Below are positions 26,201 through 36,978 of a stretch of DNA of 64,000 bases, in pieces. The notes under the pieces were generated by a model. That model saw only the letters and a list, made by a program, of their open reading frames with translations. It was not told the DNA's origin and did not search any database. Every line of letters starts with the position of its first letter. Within the stretch, counting starts at the first letter, position 1. The stretch comes from Tupaia tana (taxonomy: Eukaryota; Chordata; Mammalia; Scandentia; Tupaiidae). The stretch spans positions 434,001 to 498,000 of the forward strand of contig JAKSZU010000032.1 of assembly GCA_026018925.1 (NCBI GenBank), in the 5' to 3' direction. The translations under genes were made by a program, and so were the position numbers.

Positions 26201-28282
26201 CTTACTCCCTCAAACTAAGTTCAAACCTAACCTAACCTGAAGCCTAACTCAAACCATAGACCTAACCCTAACACTAGGCGGACACCTGAATCTCAACCCC
26301 AACCCTAACTTGACCATGATGCTATCTCCAACCGTAACACTGAACCGAAAACTAACAGTAGCCCTAAACTTACTCCCTCAAACTAAGTTCAAACCTAACC
26401 TAACCTGAAGCCTAACTCAAACCATAGACCTAACAATAACCCTAGGCAGACACCTTAAGCTCAACCCCAACCCTAACCTGACCCTCACGCTAACTCCAAC
26501 CGAAACACTGAACCGAAAACTAACAGTAGCCCTAAACTTACTCCCTCAAACTAAGTTCAATCCTAACCTAACCTGAATCCTAAATGAAACCATAGACCTA
26601 ACCCTAACCCTAGGCGGACACCTTATGCTTAACCCCCACCCTAACCTGACCCTGACGCTTACTCCAACCGTAACAGTTAAACGAAAACTAACAGTAGCCC
26701 TAAACTTACTCCCTCAAACTAAGTTCAAACCTAACCTAACCTGAAGCCTAAATCAAACCATACACCTAACCCTAACCCTAGGTGGACACCTTAAGCTCAA
26801 CCCCAAACCTAACCTGACCATGACGCTTATTCCAACTGTAACAGTTAACCGAAAACTAACAGTAGCCCTAAACTTACTCCCTCAAACTAACTTCAAACGT
26901 AACCTAACCTGAAGCTTAACTCAAACCATAGACCTAACCCTAACCCTAGGCGGACACTTGAAGCTCAACCCCAACCATAACCTGACCCTGACGCTATCTC
27001 CAACCATAACACTGAACCGAAAACTAACAGTAGCCCTAAACTTACTCCCTCAATCTAAGTTCAAACCTAACCTAACCTGAAGCCTAACTCAAACCACAGA
27101 CCTCACCCTAACCCTAGGCGGACACCTTAAGCTCAACCCCATCCCTAACCGGACCCTCACGCTAACTCCAAACGTAACACTGATCCGAAAACTAACAGTA
27201 GCCCTAAACTTACTCCCTCAAACTAAATTCAATCCTAACCTAACCTGAAGCCTAAATGAAACCATAGACCGAACCCTAACCCTAGGCGGACACCTTATGC
27301 TTAACCTCCACCCAAACCTGACCCTGACGCTTACTCCAACCGTAACAGTTAAACGAAAACTAACAGTAGCCCTAAACTGACTCCCTCAAGCTAAGTTCAA
27401 ACTTAACCTAACCTGAAGCCTAACTCAAACAATAGACCTAACCCTAACCCTAGGCGGACACCTTAAGCTTAACCCCCTCACTAACCTGACCCTGAGGCTA
27501 AATCGAACCTTAACAGTGAACCGAAAACTAACAGTGGCCCTAAACTTACTCCCTCAAACTAAGTTCAATCCTAACCTAACCTTAAGTCTAAATGAAACCA
27601 TAGACCTAACCCTAACCCTAGGCGGACACCTTATGCTTAACCCCCACCCTAACCTGACCTTGACGCTTACTCCAACCGTAACAGTTAAACGAAAACTAAC
27701 AGTAGCCCTAAACTTACTCCTTCAAACTAAGTTCAAACCTAACCTAACCTGAATCCTAAATCAAACCATACACCTAACCCTAACCCTAGGTGGACACCTT
27801 AAGCTCAACCCCAAACCTAACCTGACCCTGAGGCTAATTCCAACCGTAACAGTTAACCGAAAACTAACAGTAGCCCTAAACTGATTCCCTCAAACTAAGT
27901 TCAAACCTAACCTAACCTGAAGCCTAAATCAAATCATAGAACTAACCCTAAACGTAGGCGGACACCTTATGCTTAACCCCCACCCTACCTTGACCATGAC
28001 GCTTACTCCAACTGTAACAGTTAACCGAAAACTAACAGTAGCCCTAAACTTACTCCCTCAAACTAACTTCAAACCTAACCTAACCTGAAGCCTAAATCAA
28101 ACCATACACCTAACCCTAAACCTAGGCGGACACCTTAAGCTTAACCCCAACCCTAACCTGACCCTGAGGCTAAATTGAACCTTAACACTGAACAGAAAAC
28201 TAACAGTGGCCCTAAACTTACTCCCTCAAACTAAGTTCAATCCTAACCTAACCTGAAGCCTAAATGAAACCATAGACCTAAC
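23239..28282 (+). repeat. 168-bp satellite, 30 monomers between LTR copies 1 and 2
   Basis: The block is 5,044 bp. This equals the 6-bp duplicated target hexamer plus 30 monomers of 168 bp minus 2 bp. Two 1-bp-short monomers are visible, near 23950 and near 26190, and they account for the shortfall. Thirty is twice the 15-monomer content of the later units, so this interval may hold one HOR that carries no LTR. Its right half (about 26.75-27.74 kb) closely matches 14.44-15.43 kb in the left block, which ties the two regions to a common ancestor. Confidence 0.93.
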
Positions 28283-29249
28283 TGCTGGGACCATGCAGTT
28301 AACACAGGCTGAGTATGAAAGAACTGCCCCTCGTGCCTAGAGCAAGGACTCGGCTGAGGAGAACTGTTTGCAAGGTCAACAGTTTTACGAGTTCTGGACC
28401 TCATGAATTGTGTTGCTGTACTGTCCTGCACTCAATTTCTCTGCCATGGGCCTTATTGCCATACCCCAGTACCCCATAAAGGCACCCCCAGCCTTACTAT
28501 AATTTTTACAATAATCCTGAAAGAATGTGGATCCACTAAGGCGGCAGCTGCGTAGGGCGGCGGCTGCGAACAGGAGTTACTCCCATTAGACTCACCCCAC
28601 CTTCCTAGGAAATGTCAACAGAGAATGCTACATTCACTTCTCCTACTAGGGATTACATAGATAAGCATTAGAAAGGTCTGAGTTAAAGCTACTAATGGGC
28701 AAAACGACCTCAGTAGCCGAGAGGGACTCGGGGACTCATCCTTGAGGTGCTGTTACCCCAAAGACCGTAAGCCACCCTTACTCTCAGGACAAGGGCAAAT
28801 TGTCATTCCCCAAGCCACAGTCATTAGCAGCATGTAGAGGGTCCCAAGTACACAGCAACCTTCAGCTACGCACAAGACCACATTCCTTTCCTATGTAGAC
28901 GCACCCTCTTAGCTATAGACTACCCCAGAGATAACATAAGTATTTCACTTTAGTATATACTAACCTTGTCTTTACTAAACCAGACAGGATTTATTTCTAG
29001 TAATTGCTACCACCCTAGCCTGAAGCTAAAGTTCTCAAAAGGCTGACCTGAGGCCAATCTGGGACTAAAGTGATCAAGCTGGTCTGACTGAAGTGGTCAA
29101 GATTCCTGGGAGCCCTCTCATCCAAAGACCCTCCCTGGTAATCAAGATCAAAGAAGAGAATACACCTGAAAAATGGACTTCCTCGTTCTAAAAATTATGA
29201 CTGTTTATACCTAAACAAAACAGATGTCATGTTTTATGATTATTGTTCC

Positions 29250-29257
29250 TATATTTT
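29250..29257 (+). promoter_or_regulatory. TATA-like box of LTR copy 2
   Basis: TATATTTT at the same LTR offset (967) as in copy 1, unchanged. Confidence 0.45.
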
Positions 29258-29334
29258 GAATGCCTTACCTTTTAGAGCAAAATGTTTCACTTACTTCCCT
29301 TCACCCATCACACTACTGTAAAAACTCCTTCTAT

Positions 29335-29340
29335 AATAAA
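29335..29340 (+). terminator. Polyadenylation signal of LTR copy 2
   Basis: AATAAA at LTR offset 1052, intact. Confidence 0.68.
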
Positions 29341-29497
29341 TACGCATGACTCCTGGCCATCAGGGCTGCAGTGTGGAGATTACTCTGGCTGCAGTCGGCT
29401 GAGAACATGCTAAAGGGGCGTGAGGTCTCAGTCTGATTCCTGTTCACCCGCGTCGCCTCCCTGTGCACCCACCCCGGCTGGGGCACGGCTCCCGGCA

Positions 29498-32022
29498 CCT
29501 AACCCTAATCCTAGGCGGACACCTGAAGCTCAATCACAACCCTAACCTGACCCTGACGCTATCTCCAACCGTAACACTGAACCGAAAACTAACAGTACCC
29601 CAAAACTTACTCCCTCAAACTAAGTTTAAACCTAACCTAACCTGTACCCTAACTCAAACCACAGACCTAACCCTAACCCTAGGAGGACACCTTAAGCTCA
29701 ACCCCAACCCTAAACTGACCCTCACGCTAACACCAACCGTAACACTGAACCGAAAACTAACAGTAGCCCTAAACTTACTCCCTCAAACTAAGTTCAAACC
29801 TAACCTAACCTGAAGCCTAACTCAAACAATAGACCTAACCCTAACCCTAGGCGGACACCTTAAGCTTGTCCCCAACCCTAACCTGACCCTGAGGCTAAAT
29901 TCAACCGTAACACTGAACCGAAAAATACAATAGGCCTAAACGTACTCCCTCAAACTAAGTTCAAACCTAACCTAACCTGAAGCCTAACTCAAACCATAGA
30001 ACTAACCCTAACCCTAGGCGGACACCTGAATCTCAACCCCAACCCTAACTTGACCATGACGCTATCTCCAACCGTAACACTGAACCGAAAACTAACAGTA
30101 GCCCTAAACTTACTCCCTAAAACTAAGTTCAAACCTAACCTAACCTGAAGCCGAAATCAAACCATACACCTAACCCTAACCCTAGGCGGACACCTTAAGC
30201 TCAACCCCAACCCTAACCTGACCCTCACGCTAACTCCAACCGTAACACTGAACCGAAAACTAACAGTAGCCCTAAACTTACTTCCTCAAACTAAGTTCAA
30301 ACCTAACCTAACCTGAAGCCTAACTCAAACAATAGACCTAACCCTAACCCTAGGCGGACACCTTAAGCTTAACCCCAACCCTAACCTGACCCTGAGGCTA
30401 AATCCAACCGTAACACTAAACCGAAAACTAACAGTAGCCCTAGACTTACTCCCTCAAACTAAGTTCAATCCTAACCTAACCTGAAGCCTAAATGAAACCC
30501 TAGACCTAACCCTAACCCTAGGCGGACACCTTATGCTTAACCCCCACACTAACCTGACCCTGACGCTTACTCCAACCGTAACAGTTAAACGAAAACTAAC
30601 AGTAGCCCTAAACTTACTCCCTCAAACTAAGTTCAAACCTAACCTAACCTGAAGCCTAAATCAAACCATACACCTAACCCTAACCCTAGGTGGACACCTT
30701 AAGCTCAACCCCAAACCTAACCTGACCATGACGCTTATTCCAACTGTAACAGTTAACCGAAAACTAACAGTAGCCCTAAACTTACTCCCTCAAACTAACT
30801 TCAAACCTAACCTAACCTGAAGCCTAACTCAAACCATAGATCTAACCCTAACCCTAGGCGGACACTTGAAGCTCAACCCCAACCATAACCTGACCCTGAT
30901 GCTATCTCCAACCATAACACTGAACCGAAAACTAACAGTAGCCCTAAACTTACTCCCTCAAACTAAGTTCAAACCTAACCTAACCTGAAGCCTAAATCAA
31001 ACCATACACCTAACCCTAAACCTAGGCGGACACCTTAAGCTTAACCCCAACCCTAACCTGACCCTGAGGCTAAATTGAACCTTAACACTGAACCGAAAAC
31101 TAACAGTGGCCCTAAACTTACTCCCTCAAACTAAGTTCAATCCTAACCTAACCTGAAGCCTAAATGAAACCATAGACCTAACCCTAATCCTAGGCGGACA
31201 CCTTATGCTTAACCCCCACCCTAACCTGACCCTGACGCTTACTCCAACCGTAACAGTTAAACGAAAACTAACAGTAGCCCTAAACTTACTCCCTTAAACT
31301 AAGTTCAAACGTAACCTAACCTGAAGCCTAAATCAAACCATACACCTAACCCTAATCCTAGGCGGACACCTTAAGCTCAACCCCAAACCTAACCTGACCC
31401 TGAAGCTTACTCCAACCGTAACACTGAACCGAAAACTAACAGTAGCCCTAAACTGACTCCCTCAAACTAAGTTCAAACCTAACCTAACCTGAAGCCTAAA
31501 TCAAATCATAGACCTAACCCTAATCCTAGGCGGACACCTTATGCTTAACCCCCACCCTAACCTGACCCTGACGCTTACTCCAACTGTAACAGTTAACCGA
31601 AAACTAACAGTAGCCCTAAACTTACTCCCTCAAACTAACTTCAAACCTAACCTAACCAGAAGCCTAAATCAAACCATACACCTAACCCTAACCCTAGGCG
31701 GACACCTTAAGCTCAACCCCAACCCTAACCTGGCCCTGACGCTAACTCCAACAGTAACAGTTACCCGAAAACTAACAGTAGCCCTAAACTTACTCCCTCA
31801 AACTAACTTCAAACCTAACCTAACTTGAATCCTAACTCAAACCATAGACCTAACCTTAACCCTAGGCGGACACCTGAAACTCAACCACAACCCTAACCAG
31901 ACCCTGACGATATCTCCAACCATAACACTGAACCGAAAAGTAACAGTAGCCCTAAACTTACTCCCTCAAACTAAGTTCAAACCTAACCTAACCTGAAGCC
32001 TAACTCAAACCAAAGACCTAAC
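29498..32022 (+). repeat. 168-bp satellite, 15 monomers between LTR copies 2 and 3
   Basis: The block is 2,525 bp, which is 6 bp of target duplication plus 15 monomers minus 1 bp. The missing base lies in the AATACAATAGG variant monomer near 29925. The order of variant monomers is the same as in the next block. By eye I find only about five differences across the two blocks, so this is a recent tandem duplication of the whole LTR-plus-satellite unit. Confidence 0.95.
31531..31698 (+). repeat. Representative 168-bp satellite monomer
   Basis: This monomer is given as the type unit, measured from CGGACACC to the next CGGACACC, exactly 168 bp. A consensus monomer starting at the CCTAAC core divides into 28 hexamers. 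By hand count about 62% of positions match CCTAAC in that fixed register, against roughly one third expected from base composition, and base 5 of the hexamer is A in 22 of 28. Consensus composition by hand is about 36% A, 36% C, 18% T and 10% G. On the minus strand the core contains CTAGGGTTAGGGTTAG, which includes telomere-protein binding motifs. Unit length is close to one nucleosome plus linker. Confidence 0.9.
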
Positions 32023-32989
32023 TGCTGGGACCATGCAGTTAACACAGGCTGAGTATGAAAGAACTGCCCCTCGTGCCTAGAGCAAGGACTCGGCTGAGGA
32101 GAACTGTTTGCAAGGTCAACAGTTTTACGAGTTCTGGACCTCACGAATTGTGTTGCTGTACTGTCCTGCACTCAATTTCTCTGCCATGGGCCTTATTGCC
32201 ATACCCCAGTACCCCATAAAGGCACCCCCAGCCTTACTATAATTTTTACAATAATCCTGAAAGAATGCGGATCCACTAAGGCGGCAGCTGCGTAGGGCGG
32301 CGGCTGCGAACAGGAGTTACTCCCATTAGACTCACCCCACCTTCCTAGAAAATGTCAACAGAGAATGCTACATTCACTTCTCCTACTAGGGATTACATAG
32401 ATAAGCATTAGAAAGGTCTGAGTTAAAGCTACTAATGGGCAAAACGACCTCAGTAGCCGAGAGGGACTCGGGGACTCATCCTTGAGGTGCTGTTACCCCA
32501 AAGACCGTAAGCCACCCTTACTCTCAGGACAAGGGCAAATTGTCATTCCCCAAGCCACAGTCATTAGCAGCATGTAGAGGGTCCCAAGTACACAGCAACC
32601 TTCAGCTACGCACAAGACCACATTCCTTTCCTATGTAGACGCACCCTCTTAGCTATAGACTACCCCAGAGATAACATAAGTATTTCACTTTAGTATATAC
32701 TAACCTTGTCTTTACTAAACCAGACAGGATTTATTTCTAGTAATTGCTACCACCCTAGCCTGAAGCTAAAGTTCTCAAAAGGCTGACCTGAGGCCAATCT
32801 GGGACTAAAGTGATCAAGCTGGTCTGACTGAAGTGGTCAAGATTCCTGGGAGCCCTCTCATCCAAAGACCCTCCCTGGTAATCAAGATCAAAGAAGAGAA
32901 TACACCTGAAAAATGGACTTCCTCGTTCTAAAAATTATGACTGTTTATACCTAAACAAAACAGATGTCATGTTTTATGATTATTGTTCC

Positions 32990-32997
32990 TATATTTT
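32990..32997 (+). promoter_or_regulatory. TATA-like box of LTR copy 3
   Basis: TATATTTT at LTR offset 967, unchanged. Confidence 0.45.
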
Positions 32998-33074
32998 GAA
33001 TGCCTTACCTTTTAGAGCAAAATGTTTCACTTACTTCCCTTCACCCATCACACTACTGTAAAAACTCCTTCTAT

Positions 33075-33080
33075 AATAAA
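33075..33080 (+). terminator. Polyadenylation signal of LTR copy 3
   Basis: AATAAA at LTR offset 1052, intact. Confidence 0.68.
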
Positions 33081-33237
33081 TACGCATGACTCCTGGCCAT
33101 CAGGGCTGCAGTGTGGAGATTACTCTGGCTGCAGTCGGCTGAGAACATGCTAAAGGGGCGTGAGGTCTCAGTCTGATTCCTGTTCACCCGCGTCGCCTCC
33201 CTGTGCACCCACCCCGGCTGGGGCACGGCTCCCGGCA

Positions 33238-35762
33238 CCTAACCCTAATCCTAGGCGGACACCTGAAGCTCAATCACAACCCTAACCTGACCCTGACGCT
33301 ATCTCCAACCGTAACACTGAACCGAAAACTAACAGTACCCCAAAACTTACTCCCTCAAACTAAGTTTAAACCTAACCTAACCTGTACCCTAACTCAAACC
33401 ACAGACCTAACCCTAACCCTAGGAGGACACCTTAAGCTCAACCCCAACCCTAAACTGACCCTCACGCTAACTCCAACCGTAACACTGAACCGAAAACTAA
33501 CAGTAGCCCTAAACTTACTCCCTCAAACTAAGTTCAAACCTAACCTAACCTGAAGCCTAACTCAAACAATAGACCTAACCCTAACCCTAGGCGGACACCT
33601 TAAGCTTGACCCCAACCCTAACCTGACCCTGAGGCTAAATTCAACCGTAACACTGAACCGAAAAATACAATAGGCCTAAACGTACTCCCTCAAACTAAGT
33701 TCAAACCTAACCTAACCTGAAGCCTAACTCAAACCATAGAACTAACCCTAACCCTAGGCGGACACCTGAATCTCAACCCCAACCCTAACTTGACCATGAC
33801 GCTATCTCCAACCGTAACACTGAACCGAAAACTAACAGTAGCCCTAAACTTACTCCCTAAAACTAAGTTCAAACCTAACCTAACCTGAAGCCGAAATCAA
33901 ACCATACACCTAACCCTAACCCTAGGCGGACACCTTAAGCTCAACCCCAACCCTAACCTGACCCTCACGCTAACTCCAACCGTAACACTGAACCGAAAAC
34001 TAACAGTAGCCCTAAACTTACTTCCTCAAACTAAGTTCAAACCTAACCTAACCTGAAGCCTAACTCAAACAATAGACCTAACCCTAACCCTAGGCGGACA
34101 CCTTAAGCTTAACCCCAACCCTAACCTGACCCTGAGGCTAAATCCAACCGTAACACTAAACCGAAAACTAACAGTAGCCCTAGACTTACTCCCTCAAACT
34201 AAGTTCAATCCTAACCTAACCTGAAGCCTAAATGAAACCCTAGACCTAACCCTAACCCTAGGCGGACACCTTATGCTTAACCCCCACACTAACCTGACCC
34301 TGACGCTTACTCCAACCGTAACAGTTAAACGAAAACTAACAGTAGCCCTAAACTTACTCCCTCAAACTAAGTTCAAACCTAACCTAACCTGAAGCCTAAA
34401 TCAAACCATACACCTAACCCTAACCCTAGGTGGACACCTTAAGCTCAACCCCAAACCTAACCTGACCATGACGCTTATTCCAACTGTAACAGTTAACCGA
34501 AAACTAACAGTAGCCCTAAACTTACTCCCTCAAACTAACTTCAAACCTAACCTAACCTGAAGCCTAACTCAAACCATAGATCTAACCCTAACCCTAGGCG
34601 GACACTTGAAGCTCAACCCCAACCATAACCTGACCCTGATGCTATCTCCAACCATAACACTGAACCGAAAACTAACAGTAGCCCTAAACTTACTCCCTCA
34701 AACTAAGTTCAAACCTAACCTAACCTGAAGCCTAAATCAAACCATACACCTAACCCTAAACCTAGGCGGACACCTTAAGCTTAACCCCAACCCTAACCTG
34801 ACCCTGAGGCTAAATTGAACCTTAACACTGAACCGAAAACTAACAGTGGCCCTAAACTTACTCCCTCAAACTAAGTTCAATCCTAACCTAACCTGAAGCC
34901 TAAATGAAACCATAGACCTAACCCTAATCCTAGGCGGACACCTTATGCTTAACCCCCACCCTAACCTGACCCTGACGCTTACTCCAACCGTAACAGTTAA
35001 ACGAAAACTAACAGTAGCCCTAAACTTACTCCCTTAAACTAAGTTCAAACGTAACCTAACCTGAAGCCTAAATCAAACCATACACCTAACCCTAATCCTA
35101 GGCGGACACCTTAAGCTCAACCCCAAACCTAACCTGACCCTGAAGCTTACTCCAACCGTAACACTGAACCGAAAATTAACAGTAGCCCTAAACTGACTCC
35201 CTCAAACTAAGTTCAAACCTAACCTAACCTGAAGCCTAAATCAAATCATAGACCTAACCCTAATCCTAGGCGGACACCTTATGCTTAACCCCCACCCTAA
35301 CCTGACCCTGACGCTTACTCCAACTGTAACAGTTAACCGAAAACTAACAGTAGCCCTAAACTTACTCCCTCAAACTAACTTCAAACCTAACCTAACCAGA
35401 AGCCTAAATCAAACCATACACATAACCCTAACCCTAGGCGGACACCTTAAGCTCAACCCCAACCCTAACCTGGCCCTGACGCTAACTCCAACAGTAACAG
35501 TTACCCGAAAACTAACAGTAGCCCTAAACTTACTCCCTCAAACTAACTTCAAACCTAACCTAACTTGAATCCTAACTCAAACCATAGACCTAACCTTAAC
35601 CCTAGGCGGACACCTGAAACTCAACCACAACCCTAACCAGACCCTGACGATATCTCCAACCATAACACTGAACCGAAAAGTAACAGTAGCCCTAAACTTA
35701 CTCCCTCAAACTAAGTTCAAACCTAACCTAACCTGAAGCCTAACTCAAACCATAGACCTAAC
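33238..35762 (+). repeat. 168-bp satellite, 15 monomers between LTR copies 3 and 4
   Basis: The block is 2,525 bp, the same length as the preceding inter-LTR satellite and nearly identical to it. Differences I can see include an A/T change near 33605, C to T near 35177 and a lost CCTAAC core base near 35422. The telomere-like core next to the LTR carries the same CCTAATCC change as in the preceding unit. That supports direct tandem duplication. Confidence 0.95.
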
Positions 35763-36730
35763 TGCTGGGACCATGCAGTTAACACAGGCTGAGTATGAAA
35801 GAACTGCCCCTCGTGCCTAGAGCAAGGACTCGGCTGAGGAGAACTGTTTGCAAGGTCAACAGTTTTACGAGTTCTGGACCTCACGAATTGTGTTGCTGTA
35901 CTGTCCTGCACTCAATTTCTCTGCCATGGGCCTTATTGCCATACCCCAGTACCCCATAAAGGCACCCCCAGCCTTACTATAATTTTTACAATAATCCTGA
36001 AAGAATGCGGATCCACTAAGGCGGCAGCTGCGTAGGGCGGCGGCTGCGAACAGGAGTTACTCCCATTAGACTCACCCCACCTTCCTAGAAAATGTCAACA
36101 GAGAATGCTACATTCACTTCTCCTACTAGGGATTACATAGATAAGCATTAGAAAGGTCTGAGTTAAAGCTACTAATGGGCAAAACGACCTCAGTAGCCGA
36201 GAGGGACTCGGGGACTCATCCTTGAGGTGCTGTTACCCCAAAGACCGTAAGCCACCCTTACTCTCAGGACAAGGGCAAATTGTCATTCCCCAAGCCACAG
36301 TCATTAGCAGCATGTAGAGGGTCCCAAGTACACAGCAACCTTCAGCTACTCACAAGACCACATTCCTTTCCTATGTAGACTCACCCTCTTAGCTATAGAC
36401 TACCCCAGAGATAACATAAGTATTTCACTTTAGTATATACTAACCTTGTCTTTACTAAACCAGACAGGATTTATTTCTAGTAATTGCTACCACCCTAGCC
36501 TGAAGCTAAAGTTCTCAAAAGGCTGACCTGAGGCCAATCTGGGACTAAAGTGATCAAGCTGGTCTGACTGAAGTGGTCAAGATTCCTGGGAGCCCTCTCA
36601 TCAAAAGACCCTCCCTGGTAATCAAGATCAAAGAAGAGAATACACCTGAAAAATGGACTTCCTCGTTCTAAAAATTATGACTGTTTATACCTAAAAAAAA
36701 AAAGGTGTCATGTTTTATGATTATTGTTCC

Positions 36731-36738
36731 TATATTTT
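36731..36738 (+). promoter_or_regulatory. TATA-like box of LTR copy 4
   Basis: TATATTTT at LTR offset 968, shifted by the 1-bp gain in the upstream A run. Confidence 0.45.
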
Positions 36739-36815
36739 GAATGCCTTACCTTTTAGAGCAAAATGTTTCACTTACTTCCCTTCACCCATCCTACTACTGT
36801 AAAAACTCCTTCTAT

Positions 36816-36821
36816 AATAAA
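36816..36821 (+). terminator. Polyadenylation signal of LTR copy 4
   Basis: AATAAA at LTR offset 1053, intact. Confidence 0.68.
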
Positions 36822-36978
36822 TACGCATGACTCCTGGCCATTAGGGCTACAGTGTGGAGATTACTCTGGCTGCAGTCGGCTGAGAACATGCTAAAGGGGC
36901 GTGAGGTCTCAGTCTGATTCCTGTTCACCCGCGTCGCCTCCCTGTGCACCCACCCCGGCTGGGGCACGGCTCCCGGCA

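Larger units (their letters stand above)
22024..28282 (+). repeat. Higher-order repeat unit 1 (LTR plus 30 monomers, 6,259 bp)
   Basis: Measured from LTR start to LTR start. The satellite part is twice the basic 15 monomers. Either an LTR-less 15-mer unit was joined here, or an unequal exchange brought in monomers from the left block. The match of about 26.75-27.74 kb to 14.44-15.43 kb favours the second. Confidence 0.85.
28283..29497 (+). mobile_element. Endogenous retrovirus solo LTR, copy 2
   Basis: This copy is 1,215 bp, with the same boundaries, orientation and satellite phase as copy 1. The flanks are CCTAAC at 28277-28282 and 29498-29503. It ends TCCCGGCA, which pairs better with the TGCTGGGA start than copy 1 does. 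It keeps CCTAGGAAATG like copy 1, but has GGGCAAATTG, TGTGGAGATTA and CCGCGTCGCC like copies 3-6. Private changes are TCATGAATTG and GAATGTGG, both C-to-T changes at CpG sites. TATA-like box at 29250, AATAAA at 29335. There is no coding content. Confidence 0.88.
28283..32022 (+). repeat. Higher-order repeat unit 2 (LTR plus 15 monomers, 3,740 bp)
   Basis: This is the basic unit. It is identical in length to unit 3, with about eight visible differences over the LTR and satellite together. Each unit has one GGATCC, inside the LTR. Confidence 0.92.
32023..33237 (+). mobile_element. Endogenous retrovirus solo LTR, copy 3
   Basis: This copy is 1,215 bp and differs from copy 2 at only about three positions that I can see: TCACGAATTG, GAATGCGG and CCTAGAAAATG. 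The upstream satellite carries a private A (CAAAGACC) just before the CCTAAC flank. TATA-like box at 32990, AATAAA at 33075. Together with copy 2 and the satellite that follows each, it defines two consecutive 3,740-bp tandem units. Confidence 0.88.
32023..35762 (+). repeat. Higher-order repeat unit 3 (LTR plus 15 monomers, 3,740 bp)
   Basis: This is a direct tandem copy of unit 2, with the same variant monomers in the same order. It includes the GTTCAAACGTAACC monomer and the CTCCCTTAAACTAAG change, both private to these two units in this context. Confidence 0.92.
35763..36978 (+). mobile_element. Endogenous retrovirus solo LTR, copy 4
   Basis: This copy is 1,216 bp. The extra base comes from a run of 11 A (36693-36703) that replaces the interrupted A/C tract ACAAAACAGA of the other copies. 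Other private changes are TCAAAAGACC and TTAGGGCTACAG. It has GACTCACCC, like copies 1 and 5, rather than GACGCACCC, so variants are not strictly nested along the array. TATA-like box at 36731, AATAAA at 36816. It is flanked by CCTAAC on both sides. Confidence 0.88.

Noticed and set aside
29463-29813. A 116-residue frame starting in the LTR end and running into satellite, repeated after most LTR copies
   Set aside because: It starts at GTG, not ATG, in U5, and the body is the 56-residue satellite frame. It ends at the conserved satellite TGA. Its conservation follows from duplication of the DNA.
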